The notes beneath the pieces were generated by a model. The model had not been told where the DNA came from. It made no database searches and was given only the letters and a program-made list of their open reading frames with translations. Both the position numbers and the translations under genes were made by a program. DNA of 64,000 bases from Candidatus Gracilibacteria bacterium CG17_big_fil_post_rev_8_21_14_2_50_48_13 (GTDB lineage: Bacteria; Patescibacteriota; Gracilibacteria; 1-14-2-50-48-13): contig PFFG01000008.1 in NCBI GenBank assembly GCA_002783265.1, positions 1-64,000 of the forward strand, given 5' to 3'. The stretch's first letter is position 1. Each line of letters begins with the position of its first letter. Of the stretch, positions 49,305 through 57,927 are shown piece by piece.

Positions 49305-50753
49305 TTAAAACACCAACGGTCCTCTCCGGGTTCGCTTGGTTCGACGTTCGTGCTTTGCCACAAAAGAATCAAATCGCAAAGCGCCAATTTCTTGTTCCAC
49401 GATTTTTTCATCAATCTGCCACTCGTCTAGCCAGGTGTAGAATTCCTGCCGGGTCATAATTACCTCTTCCTCCGTGCCATGAGGATATAGATGCACTTCC
49501 AGAGTAAGACCGTGTGCTTGGGAAAATGCAGGAGCGTCGGCACTGGGGCGGAAGCCCTTGGGCAACAAGGTCGTGTGCGCAGGAATGGTGGTTTTCCCCG
49601 CATATACCTGCGTGTGCTCGACCTGGGGATTGTCTGTATGCTCTATCTGATGATGCAATGTACGACCACGGGGCACATGGAGGTATGCCTTGGAGGAGCG
49701 TGTGCCCGTACTGGATATACCTGAAGCACTGCGAGAGTGGGGTTCTCCTTTTTTTTCTTCAATGGGCCACCCGACCATAGCACGCAATGCGGGTAGGTGT
49801 GTGTCGCGCAAAGTGAGCAGACCAAGTTTATAGAGTATTTGGCGAAGGAGAGGTTCTCGCGCTTGCCCAAGGGCAGCAAGCAGCGCAGCATCCCCATCAG
49901 CATATGTACACATCATTCCACCATCTTTTCGAATCTGTAGGTCAAGGCATCCTGGATAACTGGTAAGGGAAAGTGTACCGTTATCGGTGGTATACTCTTC
50001 TAAGGCATTATAAAGCGAAAAAGACGCACAGAGCGCTGCGTATGCTTCAGGGCGGATAAGGAGCATGCGGCAAAGGGGCTTTTCGCCGCGAATGGTGATG
50101 GGTTCTAAGAATGAAAGCGTATATCCTTCCAAGGGTGCAAGGGCGGGATCAAGGTATGTTTCCACTGGGGTATCAGCATGAACGATGTCAACATGCTTGT
50201 TGCGCGCAATAAAATCTGCTGCTTCTTTGCACTCAGATGCAATCTCGAGTGCATCAGAAGTAAGGCAGATGTCTTGAATACGCCCATAGAATGATGTAGC
50301 GATGGAGGCAATACATTTTCCGGTGGCATTGATAGAAGGTTCATCAGCAGAGAGTTTCATTCTTTTCCTACCTGCCAGGTGAATGTTCAGGACTAAAGGG
50401 GTGTATCGCATCTCGATGATCTTAAGCGGTTTTTCTACCTTGGTTAGCTCGCTGAGCGTCCCTAGGGTCTGGAGAATGCTAAAGGCGTCACGCAATTTGT
50501 ATACAAGTGTATTGATCCCATCAGTTAGTGTGCCTGCATAAAGAAGTGTTTTATCATTTTCATTCACTTGGAGATACTCCTGGAAACTCTGTAGGGCAAT
50601 TTCTTCCATGACGCCTCGCATGTTGGTTTTTTTTCTCTGTTCCCAAAGGAGTTTCGCAGCTGAAAAGATGGAGCAGGTATCCTGGAGCTTCAGAAGCTGC
50701 TTTCTGGGCTGTTCGACAGAATGTAGGCGATTTTTGCGAGAATAATTTTTCAT
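49305..50753 (-). CDS. 482-aa unknown protein of the lineage-specific block
   Basis: Starts at MKNYSRKNRLHSVEQPRKQL, because a promoter -10 box lies just 7 nt upstream. The first 55 residues are very basic. The rest is alpha/beta without a recognised fold, with a low-complexity Ser/Thr/His linker (SRSASGISSTGTRSSKAYL) near residue 370 and a very basic end (KHERRTKRTRRG). Cytosolic by appearance, with possible nucleic-acid contact from the charged ends. Probably co-transcribed with the 656-aa gene downstream. Confidence 0.65.
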   Translation of the reverse strand: MKNYSRKNRLHSVEQPRKQLLKLQDTCSIFSAAKLLWEQRKKTNMRGVMEEIALQSFQEYLQVNENDKTLLYAGTLTDGINTLVYKLRDAFSILQTLGTLSELTKVEKPLKIIEMRYTPLVLNIHLAGRKRMKLSADEPSINATGKCIASIATSFYGRIQDICLTSDALEIASECKEAADFIARNKHVDIVHADTPVETYLDPALAPLEGYTLSFLEPITIRGEKPLCRMLLIRPEAYAALCASFSLYNALEEYTTDNGTLSLTSYPGCLDLQIRKDGGMMCTYADGDAALLAALGQAREPLLRQILYKLGLLTLRDTHLPALRAMVGWPIEEKKGEPHSRSASGISSTGTRSSKAYLHVPRGRTLHHQIEHTDNPQVEHTQVYAGKTTIPAHTTLLPKGFRPSADAPAFSQAHGLTLEVHLYPHGTEEEVIMTRQEFYTWLDEWQIDEKIVEQEIGALRFDSFVAKHERRTKRTRRGPLVF

Positions 50754-50759
50754 GGTTTT

Positions 50760-50788
50760 GTTATATATATGCACAGGGGCCTGGTCAA
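50760..50788 (-). promoter_or_regulatory. Promoter giving a leaderless mRNA
   Basis: Minus strand TTGACC (50788-50783), 17-bp spacer, TATAAC (50765-50760). The start codon A is at 50753, 7 nt from the -10 box, so transcription should begin at or next to the AUG. Confidence 0.7.
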
Positions 50789-50826
50789 GGTGTATTTCTG
50801 CCCATTAAATTGAGACGGAATGAAGC

Positions 50827-50856
50827 TTGACAAGAGTAAAAAAAGTAATTTAATGC
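50827..50856 (+). promoter_or_regulatory. Promoter of the 512-aa unknown
   Basis: TTGACA (50827-50832), 18-bp spacer, TAATGC (50851-50856). Predicted +1 near 50863; about 16 nt to ATG 50879. Divergent from the promoter at 50760-50788, with -35 boxes about 38 bp apart. Confidence 0.55.
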
Positions 50857-50878
50857 TCGCGATAAATTGAATACGCGT

Positions 50879-52417
50879 ATGCAATCGCACTTTTCCCTCC
50901 CCACATCTGAGACCCACGCACGGCGTGAACGCGCCGTAAATGCCATGCGTGTTGATAAGCTGCCAGAAAAGGTCGGGAGCGATTTTCGTAGTGCTCTTCT
51001 CAATCTGCTGGGGGAAATGCACTACCGCTACCTCTCCGTGCCTGTGGATGCGGCAGAACCAACTAGGCAGGCCTTTTTTCATGTCACAAATCATCAGCCC
51101 GTTGTAAAGGTTTTTACCGCTTTCTACCAGAGTTTGCGAAGGTATATTCTGGAAAAAATTCGCACCACGGCAACGTCGATGCGTGTGACAGGAGCGGATG
51201 ATCGCAGGCGAGAACTCCAAAAAGCCAGGACATTTCTTGAGCGTGATTTTCAGTTTCTGGAGAACTTGGCAAAAAAAGATCCAGTTGCGGAGCAGGTTCT
51301 GGAATTGACCGTCATTTATCGCGCACTGTTTTTTTATACACTGCAATTTTCCGCGTACTCCAATGCGGAGTATCCTAGTTTGTATATGACGCCCCCGACG
51401 GAGCCGGCAGGCATGTCCGACTATTATCATGAATTTCTTGCCTATTATTTCCGCAAGAAAAATATTGTTGCTACACTGCACAAAAGTGCACCCATGAAGG
51501 CAAAAGAGAGTTTTGAGGGGGGCTCTTTCTTTCACGACTGGGTGAGGTGGTCCGCCCTGGTCCAAAGTTTTCATGGTAAATCTGATGAGGAGGTTACGCA
51601 GACCATGACTCATATGAAGCGGGATTTTATTCCCATGGAGATGGGCATTGCCGATCGTGAACGCACGCTCAAAAATGAGGCAGAGCTGGTACAAAAACTG
51701 ACGAAAGAGGATGCCTCTCTATACATGCATGTTTCCAAGGATGCCCTTGCGGTGAAAATGGCTCAGCTAACGCCACATCTTTCTGTGCTGGAAAACATTT
51801 CACGCCTTTCTGCGGAAGAACTGGATATGCTCCAGTCATACCTGCCGAGATGCACGTATCGTCATTTTTCCTTTGAGCTCATGCCGGGGACGGGGATGAC
51901 GGAGGGGCGCGTTCGTTTTGCGGTCCATGATCAGAGAGATAACCTGTATTACGAGCATACCCTGGAGCTGGCACTGAACCCTCCTTGTGTGCGGATTGAG
52001 CAGTACCCATACCTTGATCTCGATGAAGAATCGGCTTTTGTCGGTCTGGGTACGCCATTTCGGGCTCTGGGCATGCATTTGCTGGAGCGTGCACTGGAGT
52101 TGGTGGATGCGTACCAGACGCTCTATGCGGAGGAGGAGTGCACGGAAGAAGATTGTGGATCGACCATGCAGAAGGATCCTCTTGGCAAGTGGTTAGATGG
52201 TATTCACTCGAAATATCATGCGCAATTGCGTCGCGCTATGCAGGACGTCATTGACAACAACCTTGCGTCCTATAAACAGGTGGATATTCGGGCAGAAAAA
52301 AATCTTCGCCGCATTCGCGTGGGTGGCTATCGCATCGTCTTTGAGCGCAATGGTAGCTACAATACCATTGTTGAAGTGGGGGCACGCCAGGATGTGTACC
52401 GGAAATGGGGCGGGTAA
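50879..52417 (+). CDS. 512-aa unknown with a RelE/ParE-like C-terminal segment
   Basis: Starts at ATG 50879 (MQSHFSLPTSETHARRERAV); an upstream TTG lies at the predicted transcription start. The first 320 residues are helical, then a beta-rich stretch (RHFSFELMPGTGMTEGRVRFAVHD, YYEHTLELALNPPCVRIEQYPYL) and a long helix (HLLERALELVDAYQTLYAEEE). The last 45 residues (NLRRIRVGGYRIVF and TIVEVGARQDVYRKW) read like the final strands of RelE/ParE toxins (RIRVGDYRIIY...V..IGHR.DVY). Whether this is a true toxin-fold fusion needs structure comparison. No antitoxin gene is adjacent. Confidence 0.65.
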   Translation: MQSHFSLPTSETHARRERAVNAMRVDKLPEKVGSDFRSALLNLLGEMHYRYLSVPVDAAEPTRQAFFHVTNHQPVVKVFTAFYQSLRRYILEKIRTTATSMRVTGADDRRRELQKARTFLERDFQFLENLAKKDPVAEQVLELTVIYRALFFYTLQFSAYSNAEYPSLYMTPPTEPAGMSDYYHEFLAYYFRKKNIVATLHKSAPMKAKESFEGGSFFHDWVRWSALVQSFHGKSDEEVTQTMTHMKRDFIPMEMGIADRERTLKNEAELVQKLTKEDASLYMHVSKDALAVKMAQLTPHLSVLENISRLSAEELDMLQSYLPRCTYRHFSFELMPGTGMTEGRVRFAVHDQRDNLYYEHTLELALNPPCVRIEQYPYLDLDEESAFVGLGTPFRALGMHLLERALELVDAYQTLYAEEECTEEDCGSTMQKDPLGKWLDGIHSKYHAQLRRAMQDVIDNNLASYKQVDIRAEKNLRRIRVGGYRIVFERNGSYNTIVEVGARQDVYRKWGG

Positions 52418-52424
52418 TGGTCCC

Positions 52425-53486
52425 TCAATCTAAGCGCAGGAGCTGAGTAATGGATTGAAGATTTTCACGAAACTCAGCACGATTGGGGATGGCGACTTCT
52501 GTTCGCTGTTCTTCTGCGTAGGCGTACTCTGAGAGGTAGTAATGGAAGAGAAAATACCGGTAGAGTGATGCAAGCGAGTGGACTTTTTCTTCTTCAAGCG
52601 GGAGAAATACATCCGCGTGGGATGGAAGAATACGTGTTGTGGTGAGGTATTCGATTTTGCCACGAATATCCGTCGGAAAGGACGTGAGGTGACGTTTCAT
52701 GATTGCCTCTGTTAATTCCTTTTCTCGCAAGGCGCGAACAAACTTGTAGGCAAGAAAGAGTTGCACGGCGCGTAGTGGACCAAACTTCACGGAACCTGTT
52801 TGAATGACGCCCTCACGATCAAAAAACATGAGGCCTTCCTCCGTATCAAAATGTGCCAGGTCGCGGCCACCAAAGCGGCCCTTACCATTCTTTTGACAAA
52901 TGGAACGGTATTGAATGAGGTTCTTTCTCAAGCGATACAGCATTTCTTTTCCCTCTTCTTGGTGTGCAATTGTTTGTCCGAGCATGCCTTTTGCCTCGTT
53001 TAAGACATAACCCGAACGGGAATCAAGACTCCGCGCGTCGAAAATTCGTGTTGGCCAACTGCTTTCCAACTTGGATTTGTTATTTTTGAAGTAGGGAAGA
53101 AGCGAAGGGTCAAGAAACTTTACTTCGACGTCACCAAAAACTTTCTTACCACCATGCGTTTGATCAAGGAGGAGATGCTCGATAGTGCTTGCAATCTCTT
53201 TTTGCACGTGGTCGATGAAGACTATTGCTTCGAGGGGCGACGTTTCAACGCCCTTTTTTTCCCAGCGACCGTCACTCCCCGTGGTGGCGAAGTGGAGTCT
53301 TCCTTCATATCCTGTTTCATCGCGAAGCACATTGCTTAAATCCTGGTGGAGTTTGTTGATGACGGGTTCGAGTACCCAGTGATCATAGTGATTGCGCAGA
53401 TGCACATCGATTAAATAGCACTCGGGATGCGTGACGAGCTCAAAGGGGCTGCGAAGGCGGGGTGCAGAGTGTAGAGGAATGTTCAT
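52425..53486 (-). CDS. Degenerate GlnD-like nucleotidyltransferase-fold protein
   Basis: A 353-aa protein. Residues about 65-90 read HFATTGSDGRWEKKGVETSPLEAIVFID, which matches the GS-GR-E...SDxD core of GlnD/DUF294 nucleotidyltransferases except that the DxD carboxylates are replaced (SPLE). Further GlnD-like points are WPTRIFDARSLDSR, an RFGGRDLAHFDT stretch where GlnD has GPGGLRD, and the helical FGPLRAVQLFLAYKFVRALRE. It is probably a non-catalytic regulator or a divergent enzyme. A TACTAT box 8 nt before ATG suggests a nearly leaderless mRNA. Confidence 0.55.
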   Translation of the reverse strand: MNIPLHSAPRLRSPFELVTHPECYLIDVHLRNHYDHWVLEPVINKLHQDLSNVLRDETGYEGRLHFATTGSDGRWEKKGVETSPLEAIVFIDHVQKEIASTIEHLLLDQTHGGKKVFGDVEVKFLDPSLLPYFKNNKSKLESSWPTRIFDARSLDSRSGYVLNEAKGMLGQTIAHQEEGKEMLYRLRKNLIQYRSICQKNGKGRFGGRDLAHFDTEEGLMFFDREGVIQTGSVKFGPLRAVQLFLAYKFVRALREKELTEAIMKRHLTSFPTDIRGKIEYLTTTRILPSHADVFLPLEEEKVHSLASLYRYFLFHYYLSEYAYAEEQRTEVAIPNRAEFRENLQSITQLLRLD

Positions 53487-53647
53487 AGATTTGCATAGTA
53501 GATGGAATACTTTTACAACAAAAATTTACTTTTGCAATTCCTTTTTGGGTCAGAGATGATTAGCTTTTGAAAAATTCCGTTGCGATGGTTGGTAGGGGGT
53601 GAGAGGGTAGTGTCACGAAATTTGTATACATCTTCTGGAATTTTCTT

Positions 53648-54139
53648 ATGCATATTGAGCGTATATCACAGGAAATTCTGGCTATGTTCCAAGCAGATCA
53701 ATCAATGCGGCTTGCATGGAGTGATGATGGTGGGCAGTGGGATGCACAACTTGATGTGAACAACACAGACCGCCTGAGGGAGATACTCTGCCGCATTGAG
53801 GGATGGCCGCGGTTGCGTATTTTTGGTGATCAGGTGTGCAACGCTACCTGGGTATTGGTGCAGCACGCGGATCATGATGTTGCATGGCAGAAGGCGTGTT
53901 TGGCCATGATGCAACAGCTTCCCCTGAAGGACGTGAACCAGGGGAATATTGCTTTTCTTATGGATCGCATTGCCGCGAATGAGGGGCGCCCGCAGGTTTT
54001 CGGAACGCAGCTGCAGAAGGGATTTGATGGGCGGTGGGAGGCGAGAAATCTGGCGGAACCGGAAAGTGTGGATTCCCGAAGATATATCTATGGTTTAGAG
54101 CCTCTTTGCTTATACCTTGAAGGTGCGAACAGATGGTAA
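53648..54139 (+). CDS. DUF6624-like protein
   Basis: A 163-aa protein with the pattern ATWVLVQHADHDVAWQKACLAMM, NIAFLMDRIAANEGRPQVFGTQLQ and ESVDSRRYIYGLEPLCLYL, which I recall as DUF6624, a family of unknown function whose conserved His/Asp/Gln residues suggest an enzyme. No signal peptide. TTATG start, no SD. Confidence 0.7.
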   Translation: MHIERISQEILAMFQADQSMRLAWSDDGGQWDAQLDVNNTDRLREILCRIEGWPRLRIFGDQVCNATWVLVQHADHDVAWQKACLAMMQQLPLKDVNQGNIAFLMDRIAANEGRPQVFGTQLQKGFDGRWEARNLAEPESVDSRRYIYGLEPLCLYLEGANRW

Positions 54140-54145
54140 TACAAT
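54117..54145 (+). promoter_or_regulatory. Promoter of the 268-aa anchored protein
   Basis: TTGAAG (54117-54122), 17-bp spacer, TACAAT (54140-54145). It overlaps the last codons of the DUF6624 gene. Leader about 18 nt to ATG 54170. Confidence 0.7.
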
Positions 54146-54169
54146 GGGGCTAACCTTACTCAACCTTGT

Positions 54170-54976
54170 ATGAAAAATACCCTCATCGGAGTCCTTCTTG
54201 TTCTTGTGGCGGTTCTTGTGGGCACGCTACTTATGGTGACAGTGAAGGCGCCGCCCCTCGCCTCGACGGGCGTGCTCATGAATACCAATGTTGCGACGGA
54301 GCCTTCGAATACGAATGCGGTGAGCGTGCCTATAACACAAAAATTGGAATCGCCTGCAACCATGACGCGCTCTGTTGCCTTTGGAAAGGAAATTTTTACA
54401 TCGACTGCGCAGGCCGATCTTCGCCTCGTCAGTACAACCGCAACTTCGATACCGACGCGTACCGAGTATTGTGCCACCTTTGCCGATGGGGGAACGTGTG
54501 ATTACGATGCGGGGAAACTTCGGGATGCGCAGCGCGCTCAGGTGAGTGTCCTTTCCCGCTATCTGGCAGGTGAACGACCAGCGCTTGAGGCACCTTTGCA
54601 CAGTGCGTTCGCCACAGAGGCCGGGGGCTATATGTCCACGATGATTATGGAACTGGATAAACAGCTCCCTGGCAGTGACCAGTCCTATGTTGCTGTCACT
54701 ATGGAGGGGCAGGATGTGGGCGCGGTTTTGACACTTCGTGCTTTTGCGAAAAAAGGTGACGTGTACTATACACTCACCTATCCGCTCAATGATGCAACCT
54801 GCGTGCTGAACAGCAAGGGCTGTGCCATAACATCACGCGTGGAGGCCGCCTATGCGACCTGTAAAATGGAAGAGGCACTGCTTCCGTGTCTGACGGCTAC
54901 CATGTCATCTGATGCTCGTTTGCGAGCAGAAGCAACAAAGAGCACGGAGGAGTTGTTTTCCCATTTGACGCTCTAG
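54170..54976 (+). CDS. Membrane-anchored extracytoplasmic protein, unknown
   Basis: A 268-aa protein with an N-terminal anchor (MKNTLIGVLLVLVAVLVGTL), an Asn/Thr/Ser-rich linker (about residues 35-60), and a soluble domain containing six cysteines (YCATF, GTCDYD, TCVLN, GCAIT, ATCKME, PCLTA) that may form disulfides outside the membrane. No family recognised. Confidence 0.65.
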   Translation: MKNTLIGVLLVLVAVLVGTLLMVTVKAPPLASTGVLMNTNVATEPSNTNAVSVPITQKLESPATMTRSVAFGKEIFTSTAQADLRLVSTTATSIPTRTEYCATFADGGTCDYDAGKLRDAQRAQVSVLSRYLAGERPALEAPLHSAFATEAGGYMSTMIMELDKQLPGSDQSYVAVTMEGQDVGAVLTLRAFAKKGDVYYTLTYPLNDATCVLNSKGCAITSRVEAAYATCKMEEALLPCLTATMSSDARLRAEATKSTEELFSHLTL

Positions 54977-54988
54977 GGAAGTGTGATA

Positions 54989-55033
54989 TTGACAGGGTAA
55001 ATAAGCAGTGTAAAAAGTCACAAAACTTTTTAC
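54989..55033 (+). promoter_or_regulatory. Promoter overlapped by a perfect inverted repeat
   Basis: TTGACA (54989-54994), 16-bp spacer, TAAAAA (55011-55016). The -10 lies in the left arm of a 9-bp perfect inverted repeat: GTAAAAAGT (55010-55018), CACAAA, ACTTTTTAC (55025-55033), which ends 8 nt before the start codon. It could be an operator for repression, or a 5' hairpin. Confidence 0.6.
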
Positions 55034-55041
55034 ATTAAGTT

Positions 55042-56091
55042 GTGTTTGTACAAAAAACTCCAGAGAATTTTACTGCGGGACGTTACATAGCTCGACCTTT
55101 GACGAAGGCTATCGACCTGGAAGTTCCGCGTCTCCGTAGTATTTTGCGCGAACGCTTTGCGCTGGGAGATATCCTCTCCTTCAACAAAGATGAATGCCTG
55201 AATAAGGCCATCCTCATTGATCGAACTCCTGTTTCCTTCAGGCAGATTTTTGCATTTTTTGACATTCCAGTACCCAATCGATGGTCAGTCAGCGAGATTC
55301 CACCACCCTATTATCTTGCAGAAGAAGTCTGGCCTGAACTGGAGGTCATACCGCAAGAGATACGTCAGGAGAAATGGCATGTCATGAGAAAACTGCTCGT
55401 GTGGGAATCTGCTTTTCTTGTAGGAAAGTTGGGGGAACAGTTTCCTGAACCGGACGCGTTTCTGCGCGCCCTATTTGCCATGCCTCACGGGAGGTGGGGA
55501 GATATGGTGGTGGCAGAGCCTGCGCCGAGAGCGGAGATTACGCTGCGTCATGCAGTCCATGTTTTGCTGAAGCGATATAAGCCAGACTATCAAATCAGAG
55601 CAACTTTTCAGCCCGGTAAGGAATTGATCGCAGAAATGATCACCTTGGTGTGGGTAAAGTATTCTTTTGAGGACGCGGTAGCGCTTTTTGAGCGAGAACA
55701 AAAAGCGGCTTATCGCAAGGAAATTATGCATGCGGCCTTAGATCCCATTGAATTTCTCGATACCTATATTGGGAAACAAGGCATTGGTCACATACCCATG
55801 AGAGTGGTCGGGACGGTTCTCGATCTTCCCTTTTCCATGGTGGCGAAATCTGCTCTTCTGCAATTGTTGACCTCACTTTACCCTGAGTCTGCGCTGGTGC
55901 AAACCCTGTGGGCGTATTGGGAAGATCCGCGGCTTTTTCTTACGGATATGCAGACAGGTGAAGGTATTGCGCGCGAGCTCCCACCGCGCGTTGTGGCGCA
56001 CATGCTGGGCAAAGATCCGAACTATTATGGAAGAAATCCGAAGAAGCTGCAGGCCTATGTAGAGCACCTGATGACGCAGGGGATATCTTGA
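55042..56091 (+). CDS. 349-aa unknown protein of the lineage-specific block
   Basis: Starts at GTG 55042 (MFVQKTPENFTAGRYIARPL). Soluble and helical, with no recognised motif; aromatic- and Glu-rich in the middle (EEVWPELEVIPQEI) and a basic, helical end. A promoter with an inverted repeat sits directly upstream. Its stop overlaps a TTG that could start the RDD gene. Unknown function. Confidence 0.65.
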   Translation: MFVQKTPENFTAGRYIARPLTKAIDLEVPRLRSILRERFALGDILSFNKDECLNKAILIDRTPVSFRQIFAFFDIPVPNRWSVSEIPPPYYLAEEVWPELEVIPQEIRQEKWHVMRKLLVWESAFLVGKLGEQFPEPDAFLRALFAMPHGRWGDMVVAEPAPRAEITLRHAVHVLLKRYKPDYQIRATFQPGKELIAEMITLVWVKYSFEDAVALFEREQKAAYRKEIMHAALDPIEFLDTYIGKQGIGHIPMRVVGTVLDLPFSMVAKSALLQLLTSLYPESALVQTLWAYWEDPRLFLTDMQTGEGIARELPPRVVAHMLGKDPNYYGRNPKKLQAYVEHLMTQGIS

Positions 56092-56141
56092 CTTCTGCCC
56101 GTAGGCGCGTTAGATCAGAAGAGTACTTTAGCAGACTTTTT

Positions 56142-56654
56142 ATGGAAGCACCCAAGCAGCCCATCGTCGAGACAGAAATTATGCGCATCGCACGTGAATC
56201 TCGCCCATGGCGATTGCTGGTTTTGCGCGGTGTTGCCCGCTTTTTGGATGGGATTTTTTTGATGGTGCCCATGGGCCTGTTCGTCTCAGGCGTTCTGAGT
56301 ATGGCACCACAGGGGAAGCAAAGTTCATTCACGCTTTGGCTGGGTCTTGCATGCATGCTTGTCATCATGTTGTATCACCCGGTTTGCGAGGTTCGCTTTG
56401 GAGGAAGTCTTGCAAAACAGTTGCTAGGGCTGCAGGTCCTCACAGCGGAGGGGGAGTACATTTCGAGTATGCAAGCGGCCAAACGGTGGCTAACCACGCT
56501 TTTTGGTTCCCTTGGTCAGGTAGGCGATATTGTTGCGGCTGTTGCTATCATTACCAACGAATACCACCAACGTGTTGGTGACTACTGGGCAAACACCTAT
56601 GTTATTGAAAAATCAGCAAGAGAAAAGCTTCACGAGGGAGCTTTGCATCTGTAG
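56142..56654 (+). CDS. RDD-family membrane protein, second copy
   Basis: A 170-aa protein (ATG 56142, TTATG context; a TTG at 56088 overlapping the preceding stop would add 18 residues). LRGVARFLDGIFLMVPMGLF, YHPVCEVRFGGSLAKQLLGLQVLTAEGEYISS and YHQRVGDYWANTYVI align by eye with the copy at 46044 (YHPVCE-x-GGS...K...GL.V...EG..IS..QA). The duplicated genes bracket the block of unknown genes. Confidence 0.82.
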   Translation: MEAPKQPIVETEIMRIARESRPWRLLVLRGVARFLDGIFLMVPMGLFVSGVLSMAPQGKQSSFTLWLGLACMLVIMLYHPVCEVRFGGSLAKQLLGLQVLTAEGEYISSMQAAKRWLTTLFGSLGQVGDIVAAVAIITNEYHQRVGDYWANTYVIEKSAREKLHEGALHL

Positions 56655-56695
56655 GGGCACGTTTGCCTAACGCGTAGGAAAGGGCGAAAAATCTC

Positions 56696-56998
56696 TCAGC
56701 TCCGAGCGACATGACGATAATACGACTCCAGGAGTTCTGCATGCTCCGTACGAAGAAGGATCATGAGTTCACGAATACTGTCCTCCGACGCTGTTTCGAT
56801 ACTGCGCGGTTGGATCCCAAGGTATCGATGCAGGAATCCCCCGTATTTACTGAGTAAGTGATATTTGACCGTATCAAGCTCTGTGGCTGGCACAGGAAAA
56901 CTGAGTCGCTCAAGCACATGCTCCATCTCGCTATCAAAATGGTGCGCTTTGGGTGAATGTTCAGATGGCATAGACAGAAAAATCATGCGTTCATGCAA
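56696..56998 (-). CDS. Small helical protein
   Basis: A 100-aa soluble protein (MHERMIFLSMPSEHSPKAHH start; MPSEHSPK nine codons on is an alternative). Mainly helical and His-rich, no motif recognised. Follows the 270-aa gene by 3 nt, so the two are one operon. Confidence 0.55.
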   Translation of the reverse strand: MHERMIFLSMPSEHSPKAHHFDSEMEHVLERLSFPVPATELDTVKYHLLSKYGGFLHRYLGIQPRSIETASEDSIRELMILLRTEHAELLESYYRHVARS

Positions 56999-57001
56999 GG
57001 G

Positions 57002-57814
57002 TTACTTAAGTCCACAAAGAAAAATATCGAGGGAACGAATATACTTTTCGAGGAGTACCATATAATTTTGTGCGGATCGGAGGAGGGCAAAGGACTCACC
57101 GGTGCGCATGGAGGGTACAAGTGCCATGATATGCACGTTGATGGCTTCCTTGGCCTTGTGCATGTCATCAAGAATTTGTGTTGCACTCTTCGTATGCTGG
57201 GTATCGCGTGGCAGTGTCGTTAGGTGTGGTGTGAAGTCTTCAAACTCGAAGAGGGGAATGCCATGCTCGATGCACGTTGTGGTGCTTGCCCAAATCCAGA
57301 GGAGCCCCTGACTGATCACTTCGCTCGGCATAAAGAGACTCAGCGTTACATGATATGCACTGGTATTCACGTCGTCGGTTTTGAGACCATGCCTTGTGGT
57401 TAAAGCGTTGGTTAAGTGCAGATAGTGCTCAGAGAGGGAGCGTATAAAGGGAAGTTGGTGCAAGGAAGCAGCCTTCTCCTCACCGGTTGTGCGGTTGTAT
57501 ATTTCCAGTTCTTTCATTGCTGTGTGATACAACTGGCGACGTGCTGCTTTACTTTCGTCTCGTTGTAAGGGGACCTGCAGTAAGAGCGAAGCAACTTGAT
57601 CTTTGCGCTCTTGGACAAGGGTTTCGAGAATTGGTAGCGAAAGCACATTTGGATGTTGTTTAGTGTAGGTGGAAAGGCGAATAGATTGATACAACCTTTG
57701 AGCAAGGTACTCTGTTACTTCATCAAGAACAAGACGACCATTGTTTTCTTTTGAGGGTACGCAAGAGCTCGGCAACAGAGACGCAAGTTTTTCGAAGTCC
57801 AGGTATTTTTTCAT
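57002..57814 (-). CDS. 270-aa unknown helical protein
   Basis: Starts MKKYLDFEKLASLLPSSC. Helical throughout, with several His/Thr-rich loops, and without membrane segments or catalytic signature. A TTGACT lies about 45 bp upstream on the minus strand but no convincing -10 follows it. Part of the lineage-specific block with the 100-aa gene. Confidence 0.6.
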   Translation of the reverse strand: MKKYLDFEKLASLLPSSCVPSKENNGRLVLDEVTEYLAQRLYQSIRLSTYTKQHPNVLSLPILETLVQERKDQVASLLLQVPLQRDESKAARRQLYHTAMKELEIYNRTTGEEKAASLHQLPFIRSLSEHYLHLTNALTTRHGLKTDDVNTSAYHVTLSLFMPSEVISQGLLWIWASTTTCIEHGIPLFEFEDFTPHLTTLPRDTQHTKSATQILDDMHKAKEAINVHIMALVPSMRTGESFALLRSAQNYMVLLEKYIRSLDIFLCGLK

Positions 57815-57927
57815 GGTGGAGAATAATTTTAGGGTATTTTGCGATTATTTTAACTATAGTCAATACATCTTTTATCTTGCTATGAAACAGAGAAACAGTC
57901 ACTATACTTGCCGTATTATCCACCTGC

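Noticed and set aside
50750-51694. 314-codon minus-strand frame antisense to the 512-aa protein
   Set aside because: Composition is that of a complementary-strand shadow, and it spans both divergent promoters at 50760-50856.
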